Assembly (NCBI GenBank): GCA_937898415.1 | Contig: CALDLA010000099.1 | Location: 1-64,000, forward strand | Origin: an uncultured Prevotellaceae bacterium | GTDB lineage: Bacteria; Bacteroidota; Bacteroidia; Bacteroidales; Bacteroidaceae | Length of the DNA stretch: 64,000 nucleotides | Direction of reading: 5' to 3' | In this document: positions 35,392 through 45,100 of the stretch, one piece after another | Layout: each line of letters opens with the position of its first letter | Position numbering within the stretch: the first letter of the stretch is position 1 | The notes under the pieces: model-generated | Databases searched by the model: none | What the model was told of the DNA's origin: nothing | What the model saw: only the letters and a program-made list of their open reading frames with translations | Position numbers and translations under genes: made by a program

Positions 35392-36705
35392 TCAAGCCTT
35401 CTTCTTTTCAGGTTGGAACACGAAAGCAAAGGCAATGGCGACCACCAATGCAAAAGTAGAGAAGATAAACCAGCACGTCCGCCACTCGCCTATCAGATAG
35501 CCACCCTCCCACGTACAGAATCTGTTAATCACCTCGCCAGCAGCCAAAGTGCCGATGGTGGCTCCCAGTCCGTTGGTCATCATCATGAACAGTCCCTGAG
35601 CCGAGGCCTTGATTTTCTGGTCGCATTCCTGATCAACATAGATACCGCCCGAGACATTGAAGAAGTCGAAGGCTACACCATAGACAATACACGAGAGGAC
35701 AAAGAAGAGGACGCCAGGCATGGCCGGGTCGCCGACGCCGAATAAACCGAAGCGGAACACCCAGGCAAAGAGCGACATGAGCATGACAATCTTGATGCCG
35801 TAACGCTTCAAGAAGAAGGGAATCAGCAGGATGCAGCAGGCCTCGCTGATCTGCGAGATGCTCGTCAGCAGCGTGGCATTGTTAGCGGCAAAGGTGTCAG
35901 CATACTCCGGGGTTCCCTTAAAACTTGTCAGGAAGGGTCCGGCAAAGCCGTTAGTCACCTGCAGACACATGCCCAGCAGTGCCGAGAAGATAAAGAACAG
36001 TGCCATCTGACGGCGCTTGAACAGCTTGAAGGCATTCAGTCCCAGGCTCTCTACCAGCGACACCTTCTCATCCTTCTTCTCCAACTTGCACTCAGGCAGC
36101 GTGAAGCAGTAGGCAAAGAGCACGATGCTCAGCACACCCGAAACGAAGAACTGCATGTAGGTGTATTGGAACTTACGGGCGTTCTCAGCCAGTGTGAAAC
36201 CAAAACCGCTATCATCGATGAAGGCACAGTTGACGAACCACATGGTGACAATGAAGCCCACGGTTCCCAATACACGGATGGGTGGGAAGTCCTTGACAGT
36301 GTCGTGTCCGTTATTCTTCAACACGGTGAAGGCCGTGGTATTAGCCAGTGCAATGGTCGGCATGAAGAAAGCCACGCTGACAGTGTACATGGCTATGAAG
36401 GCTCCCTTGTTGGGCAGTTCCTGTCCGAAACCGGCTGAATAGCCCATCCACCAGCAGCAGAGCATGGCGGCTCCGGCCAACAAGTGGCTAAGTCCCAACA
36501 GCCGCTGAGGCTGGATGTACTTGTCGGCCACAATACCCATGAGGGTCGGCATAAAAATGGATACGATGCCCTGAATGGCGTAGAACCATGATATTTGGTC
36601 GCCCAAGCCAGCCACTCCTAAGTAATTACCCATACAGGTAAGGTATGCACCCCAGACAGCGAACTCCAGGAAGTTCATCAGGGCCAAGCGTGATTTCAGA
36701 TTCAT
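35392..36705 (-). CDS. Nucleoside:H+ symporter, MFS (NupG/XapB-like)
   Basis: The 437-residue protein has about twelve hydrophobic segments. It begins LKSRLALMNFLEFAVWGAYL, the start seen in the nucleoside:H+ symporter branch of the major facilitator superfamily. An internal cytoplasmic loop is charged (ECKLEKKDEK). FDFFNVSGGIYVDQE near the C-terminal half is characteristic of this group. It should sit in the inner membrane and import nucleosides. The stop of the DUF4296 lipoprotein gene overlaps the permease ATG (ATGA). The link with the upstream lipoprotein is positional only. The exact substrate is not determined by the sequence. Confidence 0.88.
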   Translation of the reverse strand: MNLKSRLALMNFLEFAVWGAYLTCMGNYLGVAGLGDQISWFYAIQGIVSIFMPTLMGIVADKYIQPQRLLGLSHLLAGAAMLCCWWMGYSAGFGQELPNKGAFIAMYTVSVAFFMPTIALANTTAFTVLKNNGHDTVKDFPPIRVLGTVGFIVTMWFVNCAFIDDSGFGFTLAENARKFQYTYMQFFVSGVLSIVLFAYCFTLPECKLEKKDEKVSLVESLGLNAFKLFKRRQMALFFIFSALLGMCLQVTNGFAGPFLTSFKGTPEYADTFAANNATLLTSISQISEACCILLIPFFLKRYGIKIVMLMSLFAWVFRFGLFGVGDPAMPGVLFFVLSCIVYGVAFDFFNVSGGIYVDQECDQKIKASAQGLFMMMTNGLGATIGTLAAGEVINRFCTWEGGYLIGEWRTCWFIFSTFALVVAIAFAFVFQPEKKKA

Positions 36706-37541
36706 AACATTCTGGTTTTTAGTGTATCGATAGGTTGTTTCTTTTCAGTAGCCACCGAGTCCTTCGGTAGTTCTTTCTTGCGGAACTTTATCAGACGGAT
36801 GTTCCTGATGGCCAGGAGCTTCAGGTTAGTTGTCACTTCCTTCTCAGGTGTCAGATAGATGAAGCCACGTATCTCCTTGGCCTTGCGGCCTGACAGTTCG
36901 GGGACTTGCAGCTGGCAGACGCCAGAGGTGGAGATGCCGGTGGTCTTGCTGACCACTGTATCATTATCGTAGCGCACCGCAATGACAGCCTTCGCATCCC
37001 GCGAACCACTCTGAATGATGAAGTCGGTGTTGACCATGAAGAGGAACGAGTCACCCTTACGGAACGAACTGTCTGACTTCTGGGTAAAGTCATAGCGGTT
37101 ATAGGGAGCATAGGGGATGAGCATCATCGATAAGTCACCCGTCCAAATGTCAGTGGTATCATCGTTGTTGGTCATATTGGCATAGCGTACGACCTCGCCC
37201 TCAGAGGCGCCTAACTCCAGTGCCTCGTCACTCAGCCGCTGGGCCACACGTTTGTATATCGGGCTGAAACGGTCGGCACGTATGTAGTAGTAAATCAACG
37301 ATGAGTCGAACTGCGCCTTGGTCACGCCATGATTATTTAGTACGGTGGCAAAATAGAGTACCCGGTTGAAGTCGCGTTTCTCGTAGTCGTTCTCATTGTC
37401 TGCCATGGACAGGGCAATGTGCATGTCGTAGAGCAAATCCTCCATGTCGTCCGGCTGAATGTACTCCGAGGGAACGGTAGGCTTGCACGACAACATCAGC
37501 AGCGAGCCAGCAATGGCTATATACAACAGGTGTCTACTCAC
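36702..37541 (-). CDS. DUF4296 family lipoprotein
   Basis: The 279-residue product starts with a lipoprotein signal ending in the lipobox LLMLSC, so Cys19 should be lipidated. A DUF4296 region follows (about 24-115), with MEDLLYDMHIALSMAD, and then a beta-rich part. No function is established for the family, which is common in Bacteroidetes. The gene overlaps lspA by 8 bp. lspA encodes the peptidase that would cut this very signal. A C-terminal Lys-rich tail (KKQPIDTLKTRML) completes the protein. Confidence 0.85.
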   Translation of the reverse strand: MSRHLLYIAIAGSLLMLSCKPTVPSEYIQPDDMEDLLYDMHIALSMADNENDYEKRDFNRVLYFATVLNNHGVTKAQFDSSLIYYYIRADRFSPIYKRVAQRLSDEALELGASEGEVVRYANMTNNDDTTDIWTGDLSMMLIPYAPYNRYDFTQKSDSSFRKGDSFLFMVNTDFIIQSGSRDAKAVIAVRYDNDTVVSKTTGISTSGVCQLQVPELSGRKAKEIRGFIYLTPEKEVTTNLKLLAIRNIRLIKFRKKELPKDSVATEKKQPIDTLKTRML

Positions 37542-38166
37542 GCTTCAGACTGATTTGACTGATTTCCTTGTGGTAAAACAGCAATAGCAGCACGACGCCC
37601 ACGGAGATGTTGGCATCGGCGAAGTTGAAGACGGGACTGAAGAAAACGAACTCCTCGCCTCCCCAATAGGGAACCCAGTCAGGCCACGTGGTGACAATGA
37701 GCGGGAAGTAGAACATATCGACCACCCTGCCCATCAGAAACGGCGCATAGCCGGAACCGAAGGGGACGAAGTAGGACAGGTAATGAGGCGATGAGGCATT
37801 GAACATCATGCCGTAGAACATGCAGTCAATAAGGTTGCCGATAGCTCCGGCCAGCACCATCGCCAGACAGACGATGTATCCCGTACGAGCTTTGTTGTGA
37901 ACCTGCAGCCACAGGTAGTAAGCCAACAAGCCGATAGCCGCAACGCGGAAAAGCGACAACGCCAGTTTCGAGCCTATCTGCATGCCGTAGGCCATGCCAT
38001 TGTTCTCGATGAACGAGATGTAGAACCAGTCAAAGACCCGGATGCTCTCATGGAGCGTCATGTTGGTCTTGACCCAGATTTTGATCAGCTGGTCAATCAC
38101 GATGGCGCCGACAACGACAATCGCTGCCAGCCAGCCATCGGATAGGATTTGTTTTTGTAGTTTCAC
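37534..38166 (-). CDS. lspA: Lipoprotein signal peptidase (signal peptidase II)
   Basis: LspA cleaves lipidated prolipoproteins in the inner membrane. The 210-residue length is above the roughly 165 of E. coli, because of a loop with VPFGSGYAPFLMGR and TTWPDWVPYWGGEEF that is usual in Bacteroidetes. The catalytic aspartates are Asp114 in GNLID and Asp184 in VFNFADANIS. Four membrane segments are visible. It overlaps the DksA-like gene upstream by four bases and the DUF4296 gene downstream by eight, so translation is probably coupled. Confidence 0.95.
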   Translation of the reverse strand: MKLQKQILSDGWLAAIVVVGAIVIDQLIKIWVKTNMTLHESIRVFDWFYISFIENNGMAYGMQIGSKLALSLFRVAAIGLLAYYLWLQVHNKARTGYIVCLAMVLAGAIGNLIDCMFYGMMFNASSPHYLSYFVPFGSGYAPFLMGRVVDMFYFPLIVTTWPDWVPYWGGEEFVFFSPVFNFADANISVGVVLLLLFYHKEISQISLKRE

Positions 38167-38546
38167 TTCTTTTCCATCATTTTCGACTCAACACTGAGCG
38201 TGGCGTGCGGCACGGCCCTCAGACGCTCCTTGGGAATGAGCTTACCCGTCAGTCGGTCAATGCCGTAAGTTTTATTCTCAATGCGCACCAGTGCAGCCTT
38301 CAGTCCCTGAATGAACTTCTGCTGGCGGGCAGCCATCGTGATAATCTCCTCTTTCGACTGTGTGGCAGAGCCTTCCTCCAAGGCTTTGTACGTGGGCGAC
38401 GTATCATCCACATCGTTGGAGTCCTGATTGGTGATGGCGGCCATCATCTGGTCATAGTCACGTTTGGCCAAGGCCAGTTTTTCATTAATGATTGTACGGA
38501 ACTCCTCGAGTTCTTCGTCACTGTAGCGTGTCTTTTCTGTTTCCAT
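38163..38546 (-). CDS. TraR/DksA-like protein lacking all zinc-ligand cysteines
   Basis: The 127-residue protein has the DksA/TraR layout: an acidic N-terminal helical hairpin (YSDEELEEFRTIINEKLALA, with NDVDDTSP in the turn region), then a C-terminal segment YGIDRLTGKLIPKERLRAVP. In canonical members this segment carries Cys ligands in a C4 zinc finger. Here the usual Cys after YGI is Asp, and the whole protein contains no cysteine. DksA proteins bind RNA polymerase through its secondary channel and alter transcription with ppGpp; whether this one does is inference. It follows ileS by 9 bp and overlaps lspA by four bases. Confidence 0.85.
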   Translation of the reverse strand: METEKTRYSDEELEEFRTIINEKLALAKRDYDQMMAAITNQDSNDVDDTSPTYKALEEGSATQSKEEIITMAARQQKFIQGLKAALVRIENKTYGIDRLTGKLIPKERLRAVPHATLSVESKMMEKK

Positions 38547-38555
38547 TTTGTATGA

Positions 38556-41500
38556 TTAGTTTTTGGTTATTTTGATGTTCAGCTTAAAATCGTCGAAGTC
38601 TACCTCAGTACCGTCGTTCGGAGCAATGGTGATGTCGTCGGCCAACACTTGGGTCTTGATGTACTCGCCAAAGGCCTCCACCGACTTCTCCACCTCAGCA
38701 TTGGGAGCCAAGGTGATGCTGATGCGGTCAGTAATCTCCAATCCACTCTCCTTACGGATGTTTTGTACGCGGTTGATGATTTCGCGGGCCATACCCTCCT
38801 GACGCAACTCGTCGGTGAGTTCCACCTCAAGGGCCACGGTGAGCGAGCCTTCGTTCGAGACGAGCCAGCCGGGGATGTCCTCGCTGATAATCTCGACATC
38901 GGCAGCTTCGATGGTGACGGGAGTGGCTGGGGTCTCTGGGGCAACTGGGACCACTGAGAGCTGACCGTTCTGCTCCAGCTCGGCTATCTGATCCTGCGAA
39001 AGGGCGTCAACGGCAGCAGCAACAGCCTTCATCAGCTTGCCGAACTTCTTTCCCATCGTTCTGAAGTTACACTTCACTTTCTTGACGAGAATGCCCTGAC
39101 CCTCAACGAATTTCAGTTCCTTGACGTTCACCTCGTTCATGATGAGCTGCTTGACGGCCTCGATATGCTTCTTCTGTTCCTCGGTGGCAGGCACCATGAT
39201 GGCCTGTAGCGGCTGGCGCACCTTGATGTTCACCTTGCGACGCAGGGCAAGTACCATCGAGGTAATCTTCTGGGCCATCTCCATGCGGGCCTCAAGATCC
39301 TTGTCAATCAGGCTCTCGTCGGCTACGGGGAAGGTATCTAAGTGTACGCTGTCCTTCACACCGCCAAGGTCCTTGTAGAGCTGGTCAGCATAGAACGGTG
39401 CGAACGGAGCCATCAATTTCGAGACGGTCATCAGACAGGTGTAGAGGGTATCGTAAGCCGAGCGCTTGTCGTCGCTCATGTCCTTACCCCAAAAGCGCTT
39501 GCGGTTCAGACGGACGTACCAGTTAGAGAGGTCGTCGTTGACAAAGGCATCAATAAGGCGGCCTGCACGGGTCGGGTCGAAATTGTCGAGCTCCTTCTGT
39601 ACACCCTTGATGAGGGTGTTGAGGCAGCTGAGGATCCAGCGGTCGATCTCGGGCTGGGCCTCATGGGACTCATGGGGCTCATGGGCCTCATGGGTCCCAT
39701 TAGGCTCATACCCATCCACATTGGCATAAAGGGCGAAGAAACTATATGTATTATATAAGGTGCCGAAGAACTTGCGGCGCACCTCGTCAACACCCTCGGG
39801 GTCGAACTTCAGGTTGTCCCACGGTTCTGAGTTGGTCAGCATGTAGAAGCGGACGGCGTCCGTGCCGTACTTCTCAATCATCTCGAAGGGATTCACAACG
39901 TTGCCAACGTGCTTCGACATCTTGTTACCCTTGGCGTCGAGCACCAAACCAGTGGAGATGACGTTCTTGAAGGCTACGGAGTCGAAAATCATAGTAGCAA
40001 TGGCGTGCAGTGTGAAGAACCAGCCACGGGTCTGGTCAACACCCTCGTTGATGAAGTCGGCGGGGAAGGCCTCACGCTTGTCAATCAGGTCGCGATTCTC
40101 AAACGGATAGTGTACCTGGGCGTAGGGCATCGAACCAGAGTCGAACCACACGTCAATGAGGTCGGTCTCGCGCTTCATGGGCTTGCCTTCATCCGAGACG
40201 AGCACGATGTTGTCCACATAGGGACGGTGCAGGTCAATGCGGTCGTAGTTCTCCTTCGACATATCGCCGGGCACAAAGCCTTTTGTCTTCAGCGGGTTCT
40301 CGGCCATGATGCCTGCCTTAACGGCCTTCTCTATCTCGTTATAAAGTTCCTCGACAGAGCCGATGCACTTCTCAGCCCTGCCTTCCTCGTCGCGCCAGAT
40401 GGGCAAGGGTGTACCCCAGAAGCGGCTGCGTGAGAGGTTCCAGTCGTTCAGGTTCTCAAGCCAGTTGCCGAAGCGGCCTGTACCCGTTGACTCCGGCTGC
40501 CAGTTGATGGTCTTGTTCAGTTCGAACATGCGCTCCTTCTTGGCCGTCGAACGGATGAACCACGAGTCAAGCGGATAGTAGAGCACGGGTTTGTCCGTAC
40601 GCCAGCAGTGGGGATAGTTATGGGTGTGTTTCTCAATCTTGAACACCTTGTCCTGAGCCTTCAGGTCCATGCAGATAGAGATGTCCAACGTCTCGTCCTT
40701 GTCAGTCAGCGTGTCGTCGTAGGCGTTCTTCACGTAGCGGCCTGCAAACTTGTTCCATTCCTCGACGTTCACATAGTTCTTAACGAATTCCGGATCGAGG
40801 TCTTCGATGACGAAGTACTTACCCTGCAGGTCCACCACGGGACGCTCATTGCCCTTCTTGTCAATCAGCACAATGGGACAGATGCCGGCCTTCTTGGCCA
40901 CAAAGGCATCGTCAGCACCGAAGTTGGGGGCGATATGTACGATACCGGCACCATCCTCCGTCGTCACGTAGTCACCAGGGATGACACGGAAGGCGTCGCC
41001 CATGGGCTTGATGGCAGGCATCAGCTGCTCGTACTCCATGCCGACGAGGTCGGTACCCTTGTAGCGGCCCACGATACGGTAAGGCACAAACTTGTCGCCC
41101 TTCTTGAACTCAGGCATCTCACCACCGTCGGTGATCTCGCCAGCCGTGGGCAGATAGGCTGCCAGACGGGCTTCGGCCAGCACGACGGTAATCTTCTCGG
41201 CGCTATACGGATTATAGGTCTCTACGGCCACGTAGTCAATCTTCGGACCTACGCAGAGTGCCGAGTTGGCAGCCAGGGTCCAGGGAGTGGTTGTCCACGC
41301 CATAAAATAAGGTGTACCCCACCCTGTCATCTCAGGCTTCGGGTTCTTCATCTTGAACAGTGCCGTACACGTCGTGTCCTTCACATCGCGGTAGCAGCCG
41401 GGCTGGTTCAGCTCGTGGCTCGACAGTCCTGTGCCGGCAGCGGGTGAGTAGGGCTGGATGGTGTAGCCTTTGTAGAGCAGGTCCTTCTCGTAGAGCTGCT

Positions 41501-42011
41501 TCAACAGCCACCACAGCGTCTCAATATACTTGTTGTCGTAAGTGATGTAGGGATTGTCGAGGTCAACAAAGTAGCCGATGCGTTCCGTCAGGTCGCGCCA
41601 CTCAGCGGTGAACTTCATGACGTTCTCGCGGCACTTGTGGTTATAGTCCTCGGTCGAGATATATTTCTCTGACTCCTTATTGTCAATGTCGGCCTTGGTG
41701 ATGCCTAACTCCTTTTCAACGCCTAATTCGACAGGCAGTCCGTGGGTGTCCCATCCGGCCTTTCGCTTCACCTGCATGCCCTGCATGGTCTTATAGCGGT
41801 TGAAGGTGTCCTTGATAGTGCGTGCCAGCACGTGGTGGATGCCGGGATGGCCGTTGGCCGAGGGAGGTCCCTCGAAGAATACAAACTGCGGACAGCCCTC
41901 GCGCTCGTCGATGGAGCGCCAGAAGATGTTCTTCTCCTTCCACATCTGCAGCACATCATTATTCGTCTGCGTCAGGTTCAAACCGTTGTGTTCGGCAAAT
42001 CTCTTGCTCAT
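38556..42011 (-). CDS. ileS: Isoleucyl-tRNA synthetase
   Basis: IleRS charges tRNA-Ile and edits valine. The 1,151-residue product is the long, eukaryote-like type common in Bacteroidetes. The class I HIGH motif is a variant, GIHH at 57-60 within NGHPGIHHVLAR. KMSKS appears as NKMSKHVGN near residue 696. The editing domain lies between, and MLTNSEPWDNLKFDPEGV leads to the anticodon-binding domain. A repeat-encoded insert of THEAHEPHESHEA type covers residues 770-785, in the linker just before EIDRWILSCLNTL. It heads an eight-gene run from a good promoter at 42054-42085. Confidence 0.97.
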   Translation of the reverse strand: MSKRFAEHNGLNLTQTNNDVLQMWKEKNIFWRSIDEREGCPQFVFFEGPPSANGHPGIHHVLARTIKDTFNRYKTMQGMQVKRKAGWDTHGLPVELGVEKELGITKADIDNKESEKYISTEDYNHKCRENVMKFTAEWRDLTERIGYFVDLDNPYITYDNKYIETLWWLLKQLYEKDLLYKGYTIQPYSPAAGTGLSSHELNQPGCYRDVKDTTCTALFKMKNPKPEMTGWGTPYFMAWTTTPWTLAANSALCVGPKIDYVAVETYNPYSAEKITVVLAEARLAAYLPTAGEITDGGEMPEFKKGDKFVPYRIVGRYKGTDLVGMEYEQLMPAIKPMGDAFRVIPGDYVTTEDGAGIVHIAPNFGADDAFVAKKAGICPIVLIDKKGNERPVVDLQGKYFVIEDLDPEFVKNYVNVEEWNKFAGRYVKNAYDDTLTDKDETLDISICMDLKAQDKVFKIEKHTHNYPHCWRTDKPVLYYPLDSWFIRSTAKKERMFELNKTINWQPESTGTGRFGNWLENLNDWNLSRSRFWGTPLPIWRDEEGRAEKCIGSVEELYNEIEKAVKAGIMAENPLKTKGFVPGDMSKENYDRIDLHRPYVDNIVLVSDEGKPMKRETDLIDVWFDSGSMPYAQVHYPFENRDLIDKREAFPADFINEGVDQTRGWFFTLHAIATMIFDSVAFKNVISTGLVLDAKGNKMSKHVGNVVNPFEMIEKYGTDAVRFYMLTNSEPWDNLKFDPEGVDEVRRKFFGTLYNTYSFFALYANVDGYEPNGTHEAHEPHESHEAQPEIDRWILSCLNTLIKGVQKELDNFDPTRAGRLIDAFVNDDLSNWYVRLNRKRFWGKDMSDDKRSAYDTLYTCLMTVSKLMAPFAPFYADQLYKDLGGVKDSVHLDTFPVADESLIDKDLEARMEMAQKITSMVLALRRKVNIKVRQPLQAIMVPATEEQKKHIEAVKQLIMNEVNVKELKFVEGQGILVKKVKCNFRTMGKKFGKLMKAVAAAVDALSQDQIAELEQNGQLSVVPVAPETPATPVTIEAADVEIISEDIPGWLVSNEGSLTVALEVELTDELRQEGMAREIINRVQNIRKESGLEITDRISITLAPNAEVEKSVEAFGEYIKTQVLADDITIAPNDGTEVDFDDFKLNIKITKN
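39660..39704 (-). repeat. In-frame 9-bp tandem repeat inside ileS
   Basis: Read on the coding strand there are four units of the type CCCATGAGN, preceded by CCTAATGGG, which is the same repeat in inverted orientation. They encode His-Glu-Ala/Pro/Ser tripeptides (HEAHEPHESHEA). Because the unit is nine bases, copy-number change keeps the frame. The related CCCATTAGN array lies between purC and menG. Confidence 0.85.
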
Positions 42012-42053
42012 TGCTATTTTCTGTTTTTATTACGATTCTTCAAAAAAGATGTG

Positions 42054-42085
42054 CAAAGGTACGCATTTTCTCCGACACCACCAAA
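42054..42085 (-). promoter_or_regulatory. Promoter of the ileS operon
   Basis: On the minus strand TTTG (42082-42085), a 20-bp spacer and TACCTTTG (42054-42061) make a complete Bacteroidetes promoter. The ileS ATG lies 42 bp downstream of the -7 box. It is divergent from the carB promoter, whose elements begin 17 bp away. Confidence 0.8.
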
Positions 42086-42101
42086 TTTTTCTCGCAAGAT
42101 T

Positions 42102-42133
42102 CTTGGCTGAATGCAAAAAACTTCGTACCTTTG
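42102..42133 (+). promoter_or_regulatory. Promoter of carB
   Basis: CTTG (42102-42105), 20 bp, then TACCTTTG (42126-42133), a full match to TAnnTTTG. The carB ATG is 35 bp further on. Confidence 0.7.
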
Positions 42134-42168
42134 CAGCCCAGAATGGAACTTACAAACACAGCATTGAT

Positions 42169-45100
42169 ATGAAAAAGCAAATGAAAAAGGTGCTCGTTCT
42201 TGGTTCGGGTGCCCTGAAAATCGGACAAGCTGGCGAGTTTGACTATTCTGGCTCCCAGGCGCTGAAAGCACTTCGTGAGGAGGGAATTTCCTCCGTGTTG
42301 GTCAACCCTAACATCGCTACCATCCAGACTTCGGAAGGTATTGCCGACAAGGTGTATTTTCAGCCAGTAACCCCCTACTTCGTCACCGAGATTATTAAAA
42401 AGGAGCGCCCTGACGGCATCCTCCTGGCATTCGGTGGGCAGACTGCCCTGAACTGCGGTACGGAGCTCTACCAGAGCGGCGTACTGAAGGAATATGGCGT
42501 AGAGGTGCTGGGAACCAGTGTCGAAGCCATCATGAACACCGAGGACCGCGACCTCTTTGTCAAGAAACTGGCCGAAGTAGACCTGAAAGTGCCTGTCAGC
42601 CATGCCGTTGAGAACATGGAAGACGCCCTGAAGGCTGCCCACGAAATCGGTTTTCCCATCATGATCCGCTCGGCCTACGCCCTCGGCGGTCTCGGCAGTG
42701 GTATCTGTCCTGATGAGAAAGCTTTCGTAGATCTGGCTGAGTCGGCCTTCACCTTCGCTCCGCAAATCCTCGTCGAGGAAAGCCTGAAGGGCTGGAAGGA
42801 GATTGAGTTCGAGTGTATCCGCGACGCTAACGACCGCTGCTTCACCGTGGCCTCGATGGAGAACTTCGACCCGCTTGGCATCCACACGGGCGAATCGATT
42901 GTGGTGGCTCCTACCTGTTCGCTGACTGAGGAACAGGTGAAGATGCTGCAGGAACTGACCATCAAGTGCGTCAAGCACCTCGGCATCGTTGGCGAGTGTA
43001 ACATCCAGTTCGCTTTCAATGCTGTTACCAACGACTACCGTATTATCGAGATCAATGCCCGCCTGAGCCGCTCGTCGGCATTGGCATCGAAAGCCACGGG
43101 CTATCCCCTTGCCTTCGTCGCCGCCAAGATTGCGCTTGGCTACACGCTCGACCAGATTGGCGAGATGGGCACCACCTCGTCGGCTTACGTAGCTCCGAGC
43201 CTCGACTACATGATCTGCAAGATTCCCCGCTGGGATCTCACGAAGTTCGTTGGCGTCAGCCGTCAGATAGGCTCGTCGATGAAGTCCGTGGGCGAAATCA
43301 TGTCTATCGGACGCTCGTTCGAGGAGATGATGCAGAAGGGCCTGCGCATGATTGGACAGGGTATGCACGGCTTCGTGGGCAACGACCACACGAAGTTCGA
43401 GGACCTGGACAAGGAACTGGCTAACCCCACCGACCTGCGCATCTTTGCCATCGCTCAGGCGCTGGAAGAGGGCTACACCGTGGAGCGTATCGAGGAACTG
43501 ACGAAGATTGACGTATGGTTCCTGGAGCGCCTGAAGCACATTGTCGACCTGAAGCACCAGCTACAGGAGTACAACAAGCTCGAAGATATCCCCGACGAGT
43601 TCCTGCTGGAGGTGAAGCGCGCCGGATTCAGCGACTTCCAGATTGCCCGCTTCGTACTGAAGTCAACGGCTACGAACATGGAAAAGGAGAACCTGCAGGT
43701 GCGCCAGTACCGCAAGGAGCGCGGCATCATGCCTTCCGTGAAGCGCATACCTACCGTGGCCTCCGAGCATCCCGAGCTGACCAACTACCTCTATTTCACA
43801 TACACACACACGCCCGCGTTCGGCAATCCTGCAGGTGAGCAGTACAAGCCCAAGCACGACATCAACTACTACAATAATGAGAAGTCGGTGGTGGTGCTCG
43901 GCTCGGGTGCCTACCGCATCGGTTCCAGCGTTGAGTTCGACTGGTGCTCGGTGAACGCCATCAACACGGCGCGCAAGCTGGGTTACAAATCCATCATGAT
44001 CAACTACAACCCCGAGACCGTCTCTACGGACTACGATATGTGCGACCGCCTCTACTTCGACGAACTGTCGTTGGAGCGTGTGCTCGACGTCATCGACCTG
44101 GAGTCGCCCAAGGGTGTCATCGTCTCGGTGGGTGGCCAAATACCAAACAACCTGGCCATGAAGCTGCACCGTCAGGGTGTGCCCGTGCTGGGTACCAGCC
44201 CCGTCAACATCGACCGTGCTGAGAACCGCGACAAGTTCTCGGCCATGCTCGACAAGCTCGGCATCGACCAGCCTGCATGGCGTGCGCTGACTTCGTTCGA
44301 GGATGTGAAGGAGTTCGTCAACCAGGTGGGCTATCCTGTGTTGGTACGTCCCTCGTACGTGCTTTCAGGTGCTGCCATGAATGTCTGCTACGACGACGAG
44401 GAGCTGCATCGCTTCCTCAACATGGCTACCGAGGTGTCGAAGGAGTTCCCAGTAGTCATCTCGAAGTTCATGACTGAGACGAAGGAGATTGAGTTTGACG
44501 CCGTGGCCGACAAGGGTGAGGTCATCGAGTACGCCATCTCTGAGCACGTGGAGTATGCAGGTGTTCACTCGGGCGACGCCACGATGGTGTTCCCCGCCCA
44601 GCACATCTACTACTCGACCATCCGTCAGATTAAGAACATCTCGCGCAAGATAGCCAAGGAGCTGAACATCTCAGGTCCGTTCAACATCCAGTTCCTCGCC
44701 AAGAACCGCGAGGTGAAGGTCATCGAGTGCAACCTACGCGCCTCACGTTCGTTCCCCTTCGTATCGAAGATTCTGAAGCGCAACTTCATCGAGACGGCTA
44801 CGAAGATCATGCTCGACGCCCCCTACGAGCGTCCAAACAAGTCGGAGTTCGACATCGACCGTATCGGGGTCAAGGCCAGCCAATTCTCGTTTGCCCGTCT
44901 ACAGAATGCCGACCCCGTACTGGGTGTTGACATGTCGTCAACGGGTGAGGTTGGTTGTCTGGGAGACAGCTTGAACGAGGCATTGTTAAATGCCTTGATA
45001 GCAACGGGGTATCGTCTGCCCAAGAAGTCGGTACTAATCTCCTCAGGTGGTGCCAAGGGCAAGGTGTCACTCCTGGAGCCGGCACAGGAGTTGGTGAAGA

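Noticed and set aside
39660..39704. Frameshift or assembly error in ileS
   Set aside because: The repeat is a multiple of three, the frame continues normally on both sides, and the insert lies in a linker.
41800..42168. Upstream extension of carB by 123 codons
   Set aside because: It runs through ileS antisense and both promoters; CarB proteins start at the MKKxxKVLVLGSG region.
42040..43557. Minus-strand open frame of about 505 codons opposite carB
   Set aside because: carB is certain here, and the antisense frame has no recognisable motifs; open antisense frames are common in codon-biased genes.
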